Source: Terebella lapidaria
Taxonomy: Eukaryota; Annelida; Polychaeta; Terebellida; Terebellidae
DNA: 64,000 nucleotides
Assembly (NCBI GenBank): GCA_949152475.1
Contig: OX424566.1
Coordinates: 16,329,177-16,393,176 of the forward strand
Direction: 5' to 3'
Shown: piece by piece, positions 24,212 through 35,916 of the stretch
How positions within the stretch are numbered: the stretch's first letter is position 1
How the letters are laid out: each line of letters starts with the position of its first letter
Program-made: the position numbers and the translations under genes
The notes under the pieces: model-generated
What the model saw: only the letters and a program-made list of their open reading frames with translations
What the model was told of the DNA's origin: nothing
Databases searched by the model: none

Positions 24212-24385
24212 GTGTGGAAGACTTCTGGCCGTAGTGGGACACACCAGCAGTTCCAAAGCCCGCGTGTGAGCTCTGAGGGATTGTTGATAACCACGCCCCC
24301 TGGTCAAACCTCTCACAATCACTCCCTGGGCTACAGCACATCACCCAGCGCACATTGTCAGGTAACTAGTGGGCGGCTGCATCGT
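24212..24385 (+). promoter_or_regulatory. Conserved block upstream of four-transmembrane gene copy 2
   Basis: Homologous to 6335-6560 (complement) and 39905-40200, at the same distance from the start codon as in copy 1. Contains CTGGTCAAACCTCTCAC and CAGGTAACTAGTGGGCGG. It could be a promoter-proximal element or an untranslated/coding 5' exon. Confidence 0.45.
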
Positions 24386-24617
24386 AGGGGCTTAGATGTG
24401 TCAGGCAGGAACATTACAGCCAGTTCGTTAGAAGACATTCAATAGGTCAGAAGTAAGTGGCTGAAAGAATTGTTCATTCACAAGGTTCAAGTTTGGAATT
24501 AAGGGCAATCACAATAATAGCAATATACAGACAGTTATCGTCCATGAAAATAGTGGACCCCACCTGATTGTTGTTGGATTGGAGTATTCATTGATGATCG
24601 TTGTCCAAGGAAACGAA

Positions 24618-27600
24618 ATGCAGCGACTAGAAAGCACCTTAGAAGATCAACTCCCGGCCTTCAAACGGCTGAACCTCACACTTGGGATACTACACCTGCA
24701 TCTAATTTTGTCAGGTAATTAAATCGTACAATAACATTCCCGTCAGTCTCAAATTTATAGGTGAATATACTATTTTATGTTGGCAAAACATATCGGTGAA
24801 TATTACATCCATATGCATGCATTCATTCTGATTTGTGTTCAGGATTAAATTGGGAAATATTTTCTGATCCACATATGAACTATATACAGTAGACTGTTAT
24901 TGGAACAGGTTTTTTAGACGTAGCGGTTGGGGCTGTAATTGCGTATGATGTCCTTCATCAAATTGAAGCAGATATTGCGTCCACGAAAAACAAGTTAATA
25001 ATGATTTGGTTGATTGGCTTGCCTGTGAGTATAATCACGTATAAATATCTATATATTGTATATCCAACAGCATATGCGAGTAAATCTAAATGCGGGTAAA
25101 TTTAAATTCCATCTAAGGAATTGACTGTCAATTGCAGCTTATACTGACTGGTGTGTTCGGATTATATACTTTAAGGAATACAGCCAAAATATTGGTGAGT
25201 TACCAAGACATGCAACACAAGCACTGTAACACTATGATTTTAAGTCGAACTGCCTCATGTATCATGGACACACTCTCTTTGTTCATATAGAATGATAATT
25301 ATACATTCTACTTCATACATTTGTACACATTAGGATGAATTTGGGCTTTTTACAATTTATGAACTTATGCCCCATCATGTACTCGGTGTGTGTTTATCAA
25401 ACTTTCAGTCTATTCTGTGGATGGTAATTGCTTCCGGAACAAACTCGGGAGTGTATGTCTATGTGGCTGTCTTTCGCCAAACGGAGACTGACATGTTCGG
25501 AGTCAATCTTCATGTGTATGGAAACTGTACGACAGAAAACGAAACGTCTTGTCTGTGTTTCTTGTGAGTACTTTGTCTAATCATCATCTTTTGGCATCAG
25601 CGTTGTACCAACTACCATCCCTATTCAGGAATTATTTTTTGTGGGTTGTAGAAAATGAACAGAATATCAAACTATATATTAACTCGCAAAACATGGAAGA
25701 AATATTTTAGCACATTGTTATTGCGTTCCCTCGCAATATTATCGCATTCCCTCGCAATCCAGATCGCGTTCCCTCGCGATCTTATTGCGTTCCCTCGCAT
25801 TCCGGATTCCGCTACCTCGCGATCTTCTTGTGTTCCCTCGCATTCCCTCGCAATCCGGATCGCATTCCCTTGCGATATTATCGCGTTCTCTCGCAATCAT
25901 ATTGTGTTCCCTCGCGATATTATCGCGTTCCCTTGCGATCTTCTCAAAAGTCATTGGCGTCAGCACAATAAGATCGCGAGGGAACGCGATCCAGATTGCG
26001 AGGGAACGCAATAAGATCGCGAGGGAACGCGATCCGGAACGCGAGGGAACACAATTATATTGCGAGGGGCCGCAATAACGATATGTCAAACAAAATATTC
26101 TTTCATGTCCTTTCAGCGGCTCCGTATAGATCTCCAGAACATAGTCATTGTAAAATGTATCTGCTCACATATGTTTCATTTTCAGCCCTGAACAGAGCAC
26201 AGTTGGAGTTCTCTACGGTACGTGCGAGGACGTGAGACTCCGGACCACTCTCTTCCTCGTCCTGGTGTCGTCCTTCTCCCTGGCCTTGGCTACGCTCATG
26301 ATCACGCTATTTCTGACTCCAGTCAAGGCTTTTTGGCTACCGTCGTGTCTGGACAAGGTAGTAACATTTTTCTGATCACATATATACCCATATACGTCAC
26401 AAATATAATGCACAGCAAGTTATCTACTGTAGAGGAGAGAAAGTTTGTGTGGTTAGTGAAATATTCCAGAATAGGTGATTTTGTGGAATTACTGTTGAAT
26501 TGAGGAAACAAAAAATTGTTTTTGCAATGTTAGAAGACCAGCATATTCTCGGGCAGGTATAATCAGGAGATTTCTACGGACGTAAAAATGTATTTGCTAC
26601 GTTGGTTACTGTATTGATAAACAAAAAGAATCGGATATAATTGAATTTTCAATAAAAGAGAATGAATGTTATTCGGTTCCGTTCGTCGAGAATTGATTGC
26701 ATTAATATATGTGCTTGTGAATGTACAAATGAAAACAATGGTATAGGATCGGAATTAAACAAGACAAGGTCTCGGGGCTGATTTCTGCCTGACCTCAATA
26801 ATCATGATATTTACAAATACATTATAATCTACCAACAGCCGTAATATCAGAAGCCGAAAACCTGTACTGTATTGATAAACAAAAAGAATCGGATATAATT
26901 GAATTTTCAATAAAAGAGAATGAATGTTAATCAGTTCAGTTCGTCGAGAATTGATTGCATTAATATATGTGCGTGTGAATGTACAAATGAAAACAATGGT
27001 ACAGGATCGGAATTAAACAAGCCAAGGTCTCGGGGCTGATTTCTGCCTGACCTCAATAATCATGATATTTACAAATACATAATAATCTACCAACAGCCGT
27101 GATATCAGAAGCCGAAAACCTGTATGTCACTTGGCCATATTATCTAATATCAATGTATGTAAGTTTTCTAGGAAGAACAATTTGAAAAGGCGTGAATGGA
27201 CAAGTTCTTCATCTAGTTCATCAAGACCGTATGCCATCATATGATAATTCAGTGGACAAAGACATGATGATGAATATTTCCCCTATCCATCAATTTTATT
27301 AGGATTTACCACAATCGTATAAATGTATCATCACCTCATAATGCGAGAGATCGGACCAGACAACCTATATTTGTCAAATATAACACAAAAAGATGTGCAT
27401 ATCAGTCGTTAAGATATACAGGAAGTGAGCTCAGGAATAAACTAAAATTTCCGGATGAAAATCACTGTCACGATATAGATCTACAATATAAAAAAGGAGG
27501 AAGTTAGTAAAAAATTGACTCAGAAGATTGAATCAGATATAGTTAGTAGTAACTCATTGCCCCATATGAAGTAGTAAGGTTGATTGTGATAATATCAATG

Positions 27601-28104
27601 TGTAATAATCTTATGACTTTGTGCAGCCATGTGTGATACTGTTACAGAGTACATTTAGTTCTTATAATGACACATGTGTTATTTCAGAACGAAGAGGACC
27701 TCAGAATGTACACCACTCACGAGTCCGGCTGTTTGACTGAGAGATCAGTTATCGGCCGCTCAACTGCAAAAAGCCTACCAGCTCCTGTGTGCGACCAGCC
27801 ACTTCTCCAAGTCTCTGATGCACAAAATCAAACCGAGGTCGCTTCACAAGCACCGGTCCAGTCGAAGCAGAGTGCTGAATATGCAACAACGAGTCCATTA
27901 AGTGAAAATGACAGTAGGAAAGGTGTTCCACTTTCTCCAATGTCAGACAGTGGACAGGTGTTTTTGACGGATGGTCACGTGACGACATCCACCAGCACCT
28001 CACCATTACTGCAGCTGGTGGACGCTTCTGAGTCGGGGCCGGCTGAATCAAATCAAACCAACTCTTTTGTACCCGAGGGGTTCACTGAGTCAGTCATTAT
28101 CTGA
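24618..28104 (+). CDS. Four-transmembrane protein gene copy 2 (MS4A/CD20-like topology), complete
   Basis: Six exons with GT/AG borders: 24618-24714, 24909-25024, 25138-25194, 25409-25563, 26186-26357 and 27688-28104 (TGA at 28102-28104). Joined phases agree throughout and predict 337 residues. Membrane helices are at about 22-47, 62-82, 91-113 and 163-187. The second extracellular loop (114-162) has Cys130, 138, 140 and 155 and N-glycosylation sequons at Asn129 and Asn134. Residues 200-337, encoded by the last exon, form a hydrophilic Ser/Thr/Gln-rich tail, probably cytoplasmic. The start is supported by conservation of the ATG and first exon in copy 1. Short N terminus, four helices, a large cysteine-bearing second loop and long tail resemble MS4A/CD20-like proteins, but sequence motifs do not settle the family; other four-helix families (tetraspanin-like, claudin-like) are possible, and no tetraspanin CCG motif is seen. 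Intron 4 has a foldback element, intron 5 a 260-bp tandem duplication. Confidence 0.8.
25691..26107. mobile_element. Foldback element of inverted minisatellite arrays (intron 4)
   Basis: A palindromic structure of about 415 bp. The left half (about 25727-25945) repeats GCGTTCCCTCGC-type units of 21-22 bp; the right half (about 25970-26075) has the complement, GCGAGGGAACGC. The outer arms CATGGAAGAAATATTTT (25692) and the complement of AAAATATTCTTTCATG (26091-26106) also pair. I-A-R-E-R-D / S-L-A-I-L frames are translations of the repeat. No clear target duplication could be fixed because the outer arms are themselves palindromic. It lies between exons 4 and 5 of the four-transmembrane gene copy 2. 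Confidence 0.75.
26609..27123 (+). repeat. Tandem duplication, 260-bp unit (intron 5)
   Basis: Two adjoining units with a handful of differences: GTATTGATAAACAAAAAG at 26611 and 26871, and GGTCTCGGGGCTGATTTC in each. It lies in intron 5 of the four-transmembrane gene copy 2 and has no coding potential. Confidence 0.9.
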
Positions 28105-28990
28105 TGCTGGCAATGGTTTGCAGATAATCTTTTGAATATATTCCATGGCAGAACAAACCTGAAGAGTTTGAAGTTTTAAATTTTTAGCTTTTCAGAATGT
28201 TGACCTGTGAATAAGAATCCGGCATTAGGTGTCTTCAGATAAAAAAGCAATGACCACTCACCAAATAAACTAGAGATGCCACATCGTGCAACTGCAGACC
28301 GTTACTTAGGATATTACTAACAATTACTTTGCAGTGTATTTTGCATGCACTTTTGATAGATATTATGTTCAATAGTTCCCCATATATGTAATATTCCAAA
28401 AATGATGTCATTATTTTATTCGTTGATTCAATTAGCAAAAATCGTTTTGAATCTACACGGAAAATATCTTTTGTTTTTAATTAGTAAACTGAAGCCGTCG
28501 TGTATGAAATGCTTATGGTTGAATAAAGAATGAAAGTAATAGAGACGATGGTCAAGGCTCCTGGTGTGATCGGCAGAATTGATAAATTCAACACCTGGGT
28601 CTCTACAAGTGATTCAATGTTGAAGTTACTATTATCAAATCTGATATGATCCAATTGAACATAACTACCAACCACCACCACTCACATCAAGCTCACTTGT
28701 CTAACTGTTTTATGCGCTGGCCATAGACTTGACTAAAGGCTTATAGTGTGAGGGTTGTCCCTTATAGTGACATTTAGAAATACAATATGTAATCTTATAT
28801 TTGTTGTCCTTGTGCAATATCGAACCATGATGAAAAATAAATAGTTGCATTTTGCGTTCTGTAGATTTTCTCCATATATGCCTGGAATGTTGTGGCATAT
28901 TAGAAACGCCTGAAGTGTATTGCAGACATAAACCTTTGTGGTTCTCCATTGACCGTTCAAGACTTGTTCCATGGGCCCTCAAGCTCTACA
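28105..28990. other. 3' flank of the four-transmembrane gene and spacer
   Basis: Possible polyadenylation signals AATAAA occur near 28264 and 28522, the first about 160 bp after the stop codon. The rest shows no gene. From about 28830 on, the sequence matches 43110 onward, in the same orientation. Confidence 0.4.
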
Positions 28991-29011
28991 GCGGACATGT
29001 TTAACCCATTA

Positions 29012-29242
29012 ACCAGCTCCAATCTCCTCTCTTGTCATGCTATGCACTATACCTCGCGACACTGTATTACCAGAGGACAATATGGACATCTCAACTTATG
29101 TCGGGGAAATCACTTCAAGCTCTTCTGTTGTAATTGTGTCCCCAGGAGACTTGCGCAGTCGTTGGTATATAAAGCGGCTGGACCGAAACATAAGATGTGT
29201 ACCAAAATTGAAAGTTATCAAATATTTATTGGGTCTTCTCAG
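29012..29242 (+). CDS. TIR-domain-like exon, partial
   Basis: Exon candidate between a 3' splice site (ACCAG, about 29012) and a strong 5' splice site (CAG|GTGAGA at 29243). The frame reads P-R-D-T-V-L-P-E-D, then I-S-T-Y-V-G-E-I-T-S-S-S-S-V-V-I-V-S-P-G-D-L-R-S-R-W-Y, then about 30 residues. This resembles the middle of TIR domains: box 2 (R-D-x-x-P-G), the helix-strand I-x-x-x-I-x-x-S-x-x-x-I-x-V-L-S and the box-3-like x-S-x-W-x. TIR domains signal from Toll-like receptors and adaptors. Only this exon was found; box 1 and upstream exons were not. A decayed copy lies at 43310-43540. Confidence 0.4.
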
Positions 29243-29244
29243 GT

Positions 29245-30045
29245 GAGAGTGATTTACTCCTGTCACGTACAATGTGCAGTGTAGTTACGTGTGGGTGGCC
29301 ATATAGTACACGTTCGTTGCCATGCCACGCTGTATCTTTGTTTTTGGTTTCGTATATTGCATTGAAGGCTCGTTGAGCATTCACATAAAACTCAATCAGG
29401 TGGGTAATAAAAACTGTATTTCACACACGATATGCCCTCAAGTGCCACCAGTGCGGTTTGAATTGTTGGTCAAACGTTGTTTCTATTCAGGAGGATAGGA
29501 CTGTCACCGTTAAACTCGTGGTGGTCAAGTGGTAGATTCATAAACCGTTTTCCTTGACTACAAAAACTGGCCTTGTTCACAGCTTATCTGCACAAATAGC
29601 CATTTATGAATATTGATTAATCATCAATGGAAATATGCAATGAATGGACAGAATAAGCCCCGAGTCCATCATAATGGAAATACCAGACATAAACTCAAAA
29701 CTGATCAGTATAAAATCTCCATCATTTGAGAATGTTTCATGTTCGGCTACCCATATTCATATTCTGCTCATTTCACATCATCCTAAAGTGGTTCACTGTT
29801 GAGGATAGATCACTCATCATCATCCTTTTTGTCATAATGACACAGAAATCTGACTCGCATAAAATATATCAGAGCCATTTCTCTCAATGGACTTTCACTC
29901 AACTATGGAGGGTGGGTTGAGGTGCGGTGGGGGGGGGGGGGGAGCCTCGAGGGGGAGAGGGGACTCCAGTAGACCTGAATATGTGAAGGTCACGCCTCAT
30001 TTCACCAAACAGAGCGTACATAAAAATTAGCCCAAGGGCTAAGAA
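29245..30045. other. Spacer, nothing recognised
   Basis: Continues for a short way as a duplicate of 43540-43700. A run of 14 or more G occurs near 29928-29942. No gene is supported. Confidence 0.45.
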
Positions 30046-33000
30046 AGGTTACCGGACAATATATATTTTAGATATTAGTATTTTGTCCCGTGACCTTCAA
30101 ATAAAGGTCATTGGTCAATTCAAGGACACGATAATATTCGGCATATGTCATTTCTAGTATGTCCACAATTGATTCCTAAGCTGTGAAGATATTAGCCATT
30201 ATGTCCTGTGACCTTGAAAATGAGGTCAAAGGTCTAATTCAAGGTCATAGCAATATTCAACATATATCATTTCCTATATGTCCACTATTGATTCCTAGTC
30301 TCTAATCTCAATATTAAGTGAGATATTAGGCTTAATGTGCCCTATTATAAACCATAGGAGAATTTAACATGGGAAAGTCCCATTTGGGCCGAGTTTGGGC
30401 CCAAAATGGCCCACTTCGAGCGATTCAAGGGAAACGAAATTTATACGTCTCACAGGGGTACATATGAGGAGTGTTATGCATTGATAAGAAAAAAAAAGTT
30501 ACTGAACAGATTTTGAGAAAATGGCTGTCAAAGTTCAAAATTAGTTTTTTCGACAAAAACGGCTGCCATTTTGAAAAAAATAGCGAGTCAAGGGCAACAA
30601 AACTTATACACATCACAGGGGTACATATGAGGAGTGTTATGCATAAATAACAAAAAAAGTTACTGAACAGATTTTGAGAAAACAACCGTCAAAGTCCATA
30701 ATTCGCCATTTTTCGACAAAAACGGCCGCTCTGGCCTTGAAACCGAGGTCAGAGGTAAAATTCAAGGTCACGAGAATATTCAGCATATATCATTTCCTAT
30801 ATGTCCACAATTGATTCCTAGTCTCTAATCTCAATATTAAGTGAGATATTAGGCTTAATGTGCCCTATTATAAACCATAGGAGAATTTAACATGGGAAAG
30901 TCCCATTCGGGCCGAGTTTGCGCCCAAAATGGCCCACTTCGAGTGATTCAAGGGAAACGAAATTTATACGTCTCACAGGGGTACATATGAGGAGTGTTAT
31001 GCATTGATAAGAAAAAAAAAGTTACTGAACAGATTTTGAGAAAATGGCTGTCAAAGTTCAAAATTAGTTTTTTCAACAAAAACGGCTGCCATTTTGAAAA
31101 AAATAGCGAGTCAAGGGCAACAAAACTTATACACATCACAGGGGTACATATGAGGAGTGTTATGCATAAATAACAAAAAAAGTTACTGAACAGATTTTGA
31201 GAAAACAACCGTCAAAGTCCATAATTCGCCATTTTTCGACAAAAACGGCCGCTCTGACCTTGAAACCGAGGTCAGAGGTCAAATTCAAGGTCACGAAAAT
31301 ATCCAGCATATATCATTTCCCATATGTCCACAATTTATTCCTAGTCTCTAATCTCAATATTAAGTGAGATATTAGGCTTAATGTGTCCCATTATAAAGCA
31401 TAGGAGAATTTAACATGGGAAAGTCCCATTAGGGCCGAGTTTGGGCCCAAAATGGCCCACTTCGAGCAATTCAAGGGCAACGAAATTTATACATGTCACA
31501 GGGGTACATATGAGGAGTGTTATGCATCAATAGGAAAAAAAGTTACTGAACAGATTTTGAGAAAACAACGGTCAAAGTCCAAAATTGGCCATTTTTCGAC
31601 GAAAACGGCCGCCATTTTGAAAAAAATGCGAAAATCAAAAAACTAAAAAATACCTCCTTTTTGAATTATTTTTAAGCATTTTTGTGCAAAATTTCAGAAA
31701 AATTCGCCCGTAAACAAAAAAGATAAAAATGTTAACAGACGCCGGACGACGGACGGACGGACGCCGGACGCAACGCCATGGCAATAGGTTATCGGACCAT
31801 AGGTCCGGTAACCTAAAAAGTTACTGAACAGATTCTGAGAAAACGACCGTCAAAGTCCAAAATTGGCCATTTTTCGACGAAAATGGCCCACTGACCTTGA
31901 AACCGAGGTCAGAGGTCAAATTCGAGGTCACCAGAATATTCAGGATATATCATTTCCTATATCTCCACAATTGATCCCTAGTCTCTAATCTCAATATTAA
32001 GTGAGATATTAGGCTTAATGTATCCCATTATTAAGCATAGGAGAATTTAACATGGGAAAGTCCCATTTGGGCCGAGTTTGGGCCCAAAATGGCCCATTTG
32101 GAGCGATTCAAGGGCAACGAAATTCATACATGTCACAGGGGTACCTATGAGGAGTGTTATGCATCGATAAGAAAAAAAGTTACTAAACAGATTTTGAGAA
32201 AACGACCGTCAAAGTCCATTTTTCGACGAAAGCGGCCGCTTTCGAAAAAATTTTTCAAAAAAAATTGAAAATCAGAAAACTAAAAAAAACCTTTCCTGGA
32301 AATATTTTTAGGTTTTTTTGTGCAAAATTTCAGAAATATTCCATCATAAACTTTAAAGATAAAAATGTGAACGGACGGACGGACAAACACCGGACGCAAT
32401 GACATGGCAATAGGTTATCGGACCAAAGGTCCGGTAACCTAAAAAGTTACTTAACAGATTTTGAGAAAACGACACTCAAAGTACAAAATTGACCATTTTT
32501 CGACAGAACGGCCGCTCTGACCTTGAAACCGAGATCAGAGGTCAAATTCAAGGTCACGAGAATATTCAACATATATCATTTCCTATATGTCCACAATTGA
32601 TTCCTAGTCTCTAATCTCAATATTAAGTGAGATATTAGGCTTAATGTGCCCTATTATAAACCATAGGAGAATTTAACATGGGAAAGTCCCATTCGAGCCG
32701 AGTTTGGGCCCAAAATGGCCCACTTCGAGCGATTCAAGGGAAACGAAATTTATACGTCTCACAGGGGTACATATGAGGAGTGTTATGCATTGATAAGAAA
32801 AAAAAAGTTACTGAACAGATTTTGAGAAAATGGCTGTCAAAGTTCAAAATTAGTTTTTTCGACAAAAACGGCTGCCATTTTGAAAAAAATAGCGAGTCAA
32901 GGGCAACAAAACTTATACACATCACAGGGGTACATATGAGGAGTGTTATGCATAAATAACAAAAAAAGTTACTGAACAGATTTTGAGAAAACAACCGTCA

Positions 33001-34859
33001 AAGTCCATAATTCGCCATTTTTCGACAAAAACGGCCGCTCTGACCTTGAAACCGAGGTCAGAGGTCAAATTCAAGGTCACGAAAATATTCAGCATATATC
33101 ATTTCCCATATGTCCACAATTGATTCCTAGTCTCTAATCTCAATATTAAGTGAGATATTAGGCTTAATGTGTCCCATTATAAAGCATAGGAGAATTTAAC
33201 ATGGGAAAGTCCCATTTGGGCCGAGTTTGGGCCCAAAATGGCCCACTTCGAGCAATTCAAGGGCAACGAAATTTATACATGTCACAGGGGTACATATGAG
33301 GAGTGTTATGCATCAATAGGAAAAAAAGTTACTGAACAGATTTTGAGAAAACAACTGTCAAAGTCCAATATTGGCCATTTTTCGACGAAAACGGCCGCCA
33401 TTTTGAAAAAAATGCGAAATTCAAAAAACTAAAAAATACCTCCTTTTTGAATTATTTTTAAGCATTTTTGTGCAAAATTTCAGAAAAATTCGCCCGTAAA
33501 CAAAAAAGATAAAAATGTTAACGGACGACGGACGGACGGACGCCGGACGCAACGCCATGGCAATAGGTTATCGGACCACAGGTCCGGTAACCTAAAAAGT
33601 TCCTGAACAGATTCTGAGAAAACGACCGTCAAAGTCCAAAATTGGCCATTTTTCGACGAAAATGGCCCTCTGACCTCGAAACCGAGGTCAGAGGTCAAAT
33701 TCGAGGTCACCAGAATATTCAGGATATATCATTTCCTATATCTCCACAATTGATCCCTAGTCTCTAATCTCAATATTAAGTGAGATATTAGGCTTAATGT
33801 GTCCCATTATTAAGCATAGGAGAATTTAACATGGGAAAGTCCCATTTGGGCCGAGTTTGGGCCCAAAATGGCCCATTTGGAGCGATTCAAGGGCAACGAA
33901 ATTCATACATGTCACAGGAGTACCTATGAGGAGTGTTATGCATCGATAAGAAAAAAAGTTACTAAACAGATTTTGAGAAAACGACCGTCAAAGTCCATTT
34001 TTCGACGAAAGCGGCCGCCATTTTGAAAAAAAATCGAAAATCAGAAAACTAAAAAAAAACTTTCCTGGAAATATTTTTAGGTTTTTTTGTGCAAAATTTC
34101 AGAAATATTCCATCATAAACTTTAAAGATAAAAATGTGAACGGACGGACGGACGGACACCGGACGCAATGCCATGGCAATAGGTTATCGGACCAAAGGTC
34201 CGGTAACCTAAAAAGTTACTGAACAGATTTTGAGAAAACGACAGTCAAAGTACAAAATTGACCATTTTTCGACAGAACGGCCGCTCTGACCTTGAAACCG
34301 AGGTCAGAGGTCAAATTCAAGGTTACGAGAATATTCAGCATATATCATTTCCTATATGTCCACAATTGATTCCCACTCTCTAATCTCAATATTAAGTGAG
34401 ATATTAGGCTTACTGTGTCCCATTATAAAGCATATGAGAATTTAACATGGGAAAGTCCCATTTGGGCCGAGTTTGGGCCCAAAATGGCCCATTTCGAGCA
34501 ATTCAGGGGCAACGAAATTTATACATGTCACAGGGGTACATATGAGGAGTGTTATGCATCCATAGGAAAAAAAGTTACTGAACAGATTTTGAGAAAACGA
34601 CCGTCAAAGTCCAAAATTGGCCATTTTTCGACGAAAAAACGGCCGCCATTTTGAAAAAAATGCGAAAATCAAAAAACTAAAAAATACCTCCCTCTGGAAA
34701 TATTTTTAGGCATTTTTGTGCAAAATTTCAGAAAGATTCAACCGTAAACTTTAAAGATAAAATTGTTTACCGACGACGGACGACGGACGGACGGACGGAC
34801 GACGGACGACGGACGCAACGCCATGCCAATAGGTTATCGGACCAAAGGTCCGGTAACCT
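30046..34859 (+). mobile_element. Higher-order tandem repeat with GGTCCGGTAACCT ends
   Basis: A 4.8-kb array. It begins AGGTTACCGGAC (30046-30057) and ends GGTCCGGTAACCT (34847-34859), an inverted pair. Inside, the hairpin AGGTTATCGGACC-3 nt-GGTCCGGTAACCT ends subunits at 31814, 32440, 33593, 34209 and 34859. A higher-order period of about 1.78 kb is visible: frames at 30948 and 32734, and at 31452 and 33238, are 1786 bp apart and nearly identical; an additional 523-bp duplication lies at 30425/30948. Subunits contain a nuclear-receptor-like half-site cluster, a GGGCC...GGCCC palindrome near the GTGTCCCATTATAAAGC block, and GGACGGACGGACG tracts next to the hairpins. Translated frames of 64-86 codons are repeat translations. 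Class unknown: hairpin ends recall Helitron ends, but no CTRR is seen. Confidence 0.8.
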
Positions 34860-34861
34860 AA

Positions 34862-35390
34862 AAATAACATTTGACAAGTATAAAGTCACATGGCACACAA
34901 GGACAGTCGCACAAAAGCAATATTCATACTGATGGGAACAATTACATAATCAATGTTATCATCAGCATGTACTTATTGAACAGGTCAAACTGTACCAGTG
35001 ATGTTGGGATAGAGTACACGTCACCATCCTTTCATCGATAATCCTCGCACCTCCCTCCATATTTTTGAGTATGTCCGTTTGTACTTTCGAATGTATGTCT
35101 GTCTGTTCGTGTACATATCTCAAAGAGGACGGATCCGATTTATCTGTAATTTATAAGTTTGAAACGCGTCCGAATTGTAATTCGATGGGGGATGGGGAAT
35201 TATTATTATTTGGACAAAATTGGATGAAAACGGTTGCCATGACAATCACATAATATCCAGTACTGTGGTTCTGGTCTAAATTAATTTTCATAAATATTTC
35301 TGCTGAACACTCTCATGAACCTCAATAGTTACTGAATGCCATTGGAGAATATGTTCAGAAAGCACACGAAAATGGTTCTGCCAGAAGAAG
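34862..35390. other. Spacer, nothing recognised
   Basis: No gene, motif or duplicated block found. A 62-codon frame at 35065-35253 is unsupported. Confidence 0.4.
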
Positions 35391-35742
35391 ACACTACACA
35401 CCCATCACTGCTTGTGAATGTATAAGGCGAGTACAATAGTCCGCACATGGGCAGGTCATCACTCCGACCAGAGGTCCCTTAGCCGAGCCCATCACAACAA
35501 TTAGCGTACAGTACACATTGGTGACCATACCATGATGACCAGGCAAATGAGCAAAGCAATTAGTCATCATCACGTGAATGCCTGAGGATAATTGTGCGCC
35601 CCAGGAGTGGTACGTTACTGCCAAGGACTTGGGGCTTGCTCATTATGTAGCCCATAATTCGACAGCGTCACAAATGTGAAAACAGTGAATGCTGATATTT
35701 TCTCCACATGGCAAACCAATTATTTGAGGAAATGTAGAATGA

Positions 35743-35841
35743 AATCCTCCAAGACCACGAAGATACTGATGATCACCATCATCGTGAACACACGCCAGAT
35801 ATTGATGTATAGCTCCCTCGAGTCATCTATTCTAAAGTACA
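35743..35841 (-). CDS. Candidate terminal membrane exon
   Basis: On the minus strand, after TGTACTTTAG (3' splice site, about 35842), a frame runs D-D-S-R-E-L-Y then a hydrophobic stretch F-T-M-M-V-I-I-S-I-F-V-V-L and ends F-L-K then TAA, about 32 codons. Its phase (one base before the first full codon) equals that of exon 5 of the four-transmembrane gene, and both place an acidic pair before a hydrophobic helix. It may be a diverged last exon of a relative. Weak evidence. Confidence 0.3.
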
Positions 35842-35916
35842 TAAAATGAAATATGAAAAACAATATTAAGAAATCGAAGTTTTGTACGAGTCAGAACAAA
35901 AGTTGGTGTGCATATC

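Noticed and set aside
25655-26235. Frames of 74-119 codons on both strands (I-A-R-E-R-D and S-L-A-I-L repeats)
   Set aside because: Low-complexity translation of the opposed minisatellite arms; they overlap the intron of a supported gene.
30425-34654. Series of 62-86 codon frames repeated in the array
   Set aside because: Identical because the DNA repeats are nearly identical; hydrophobic composition reflects AAAAT-rich DNA and there is no start context.
30046-34859. Helitron
   Set aside because: Hairpins at the unit ends recall Helitrons, but there is no 5' TC, no CTRR after the hairpin and no Rep/helicase; the inverted outer ends argue for another class.
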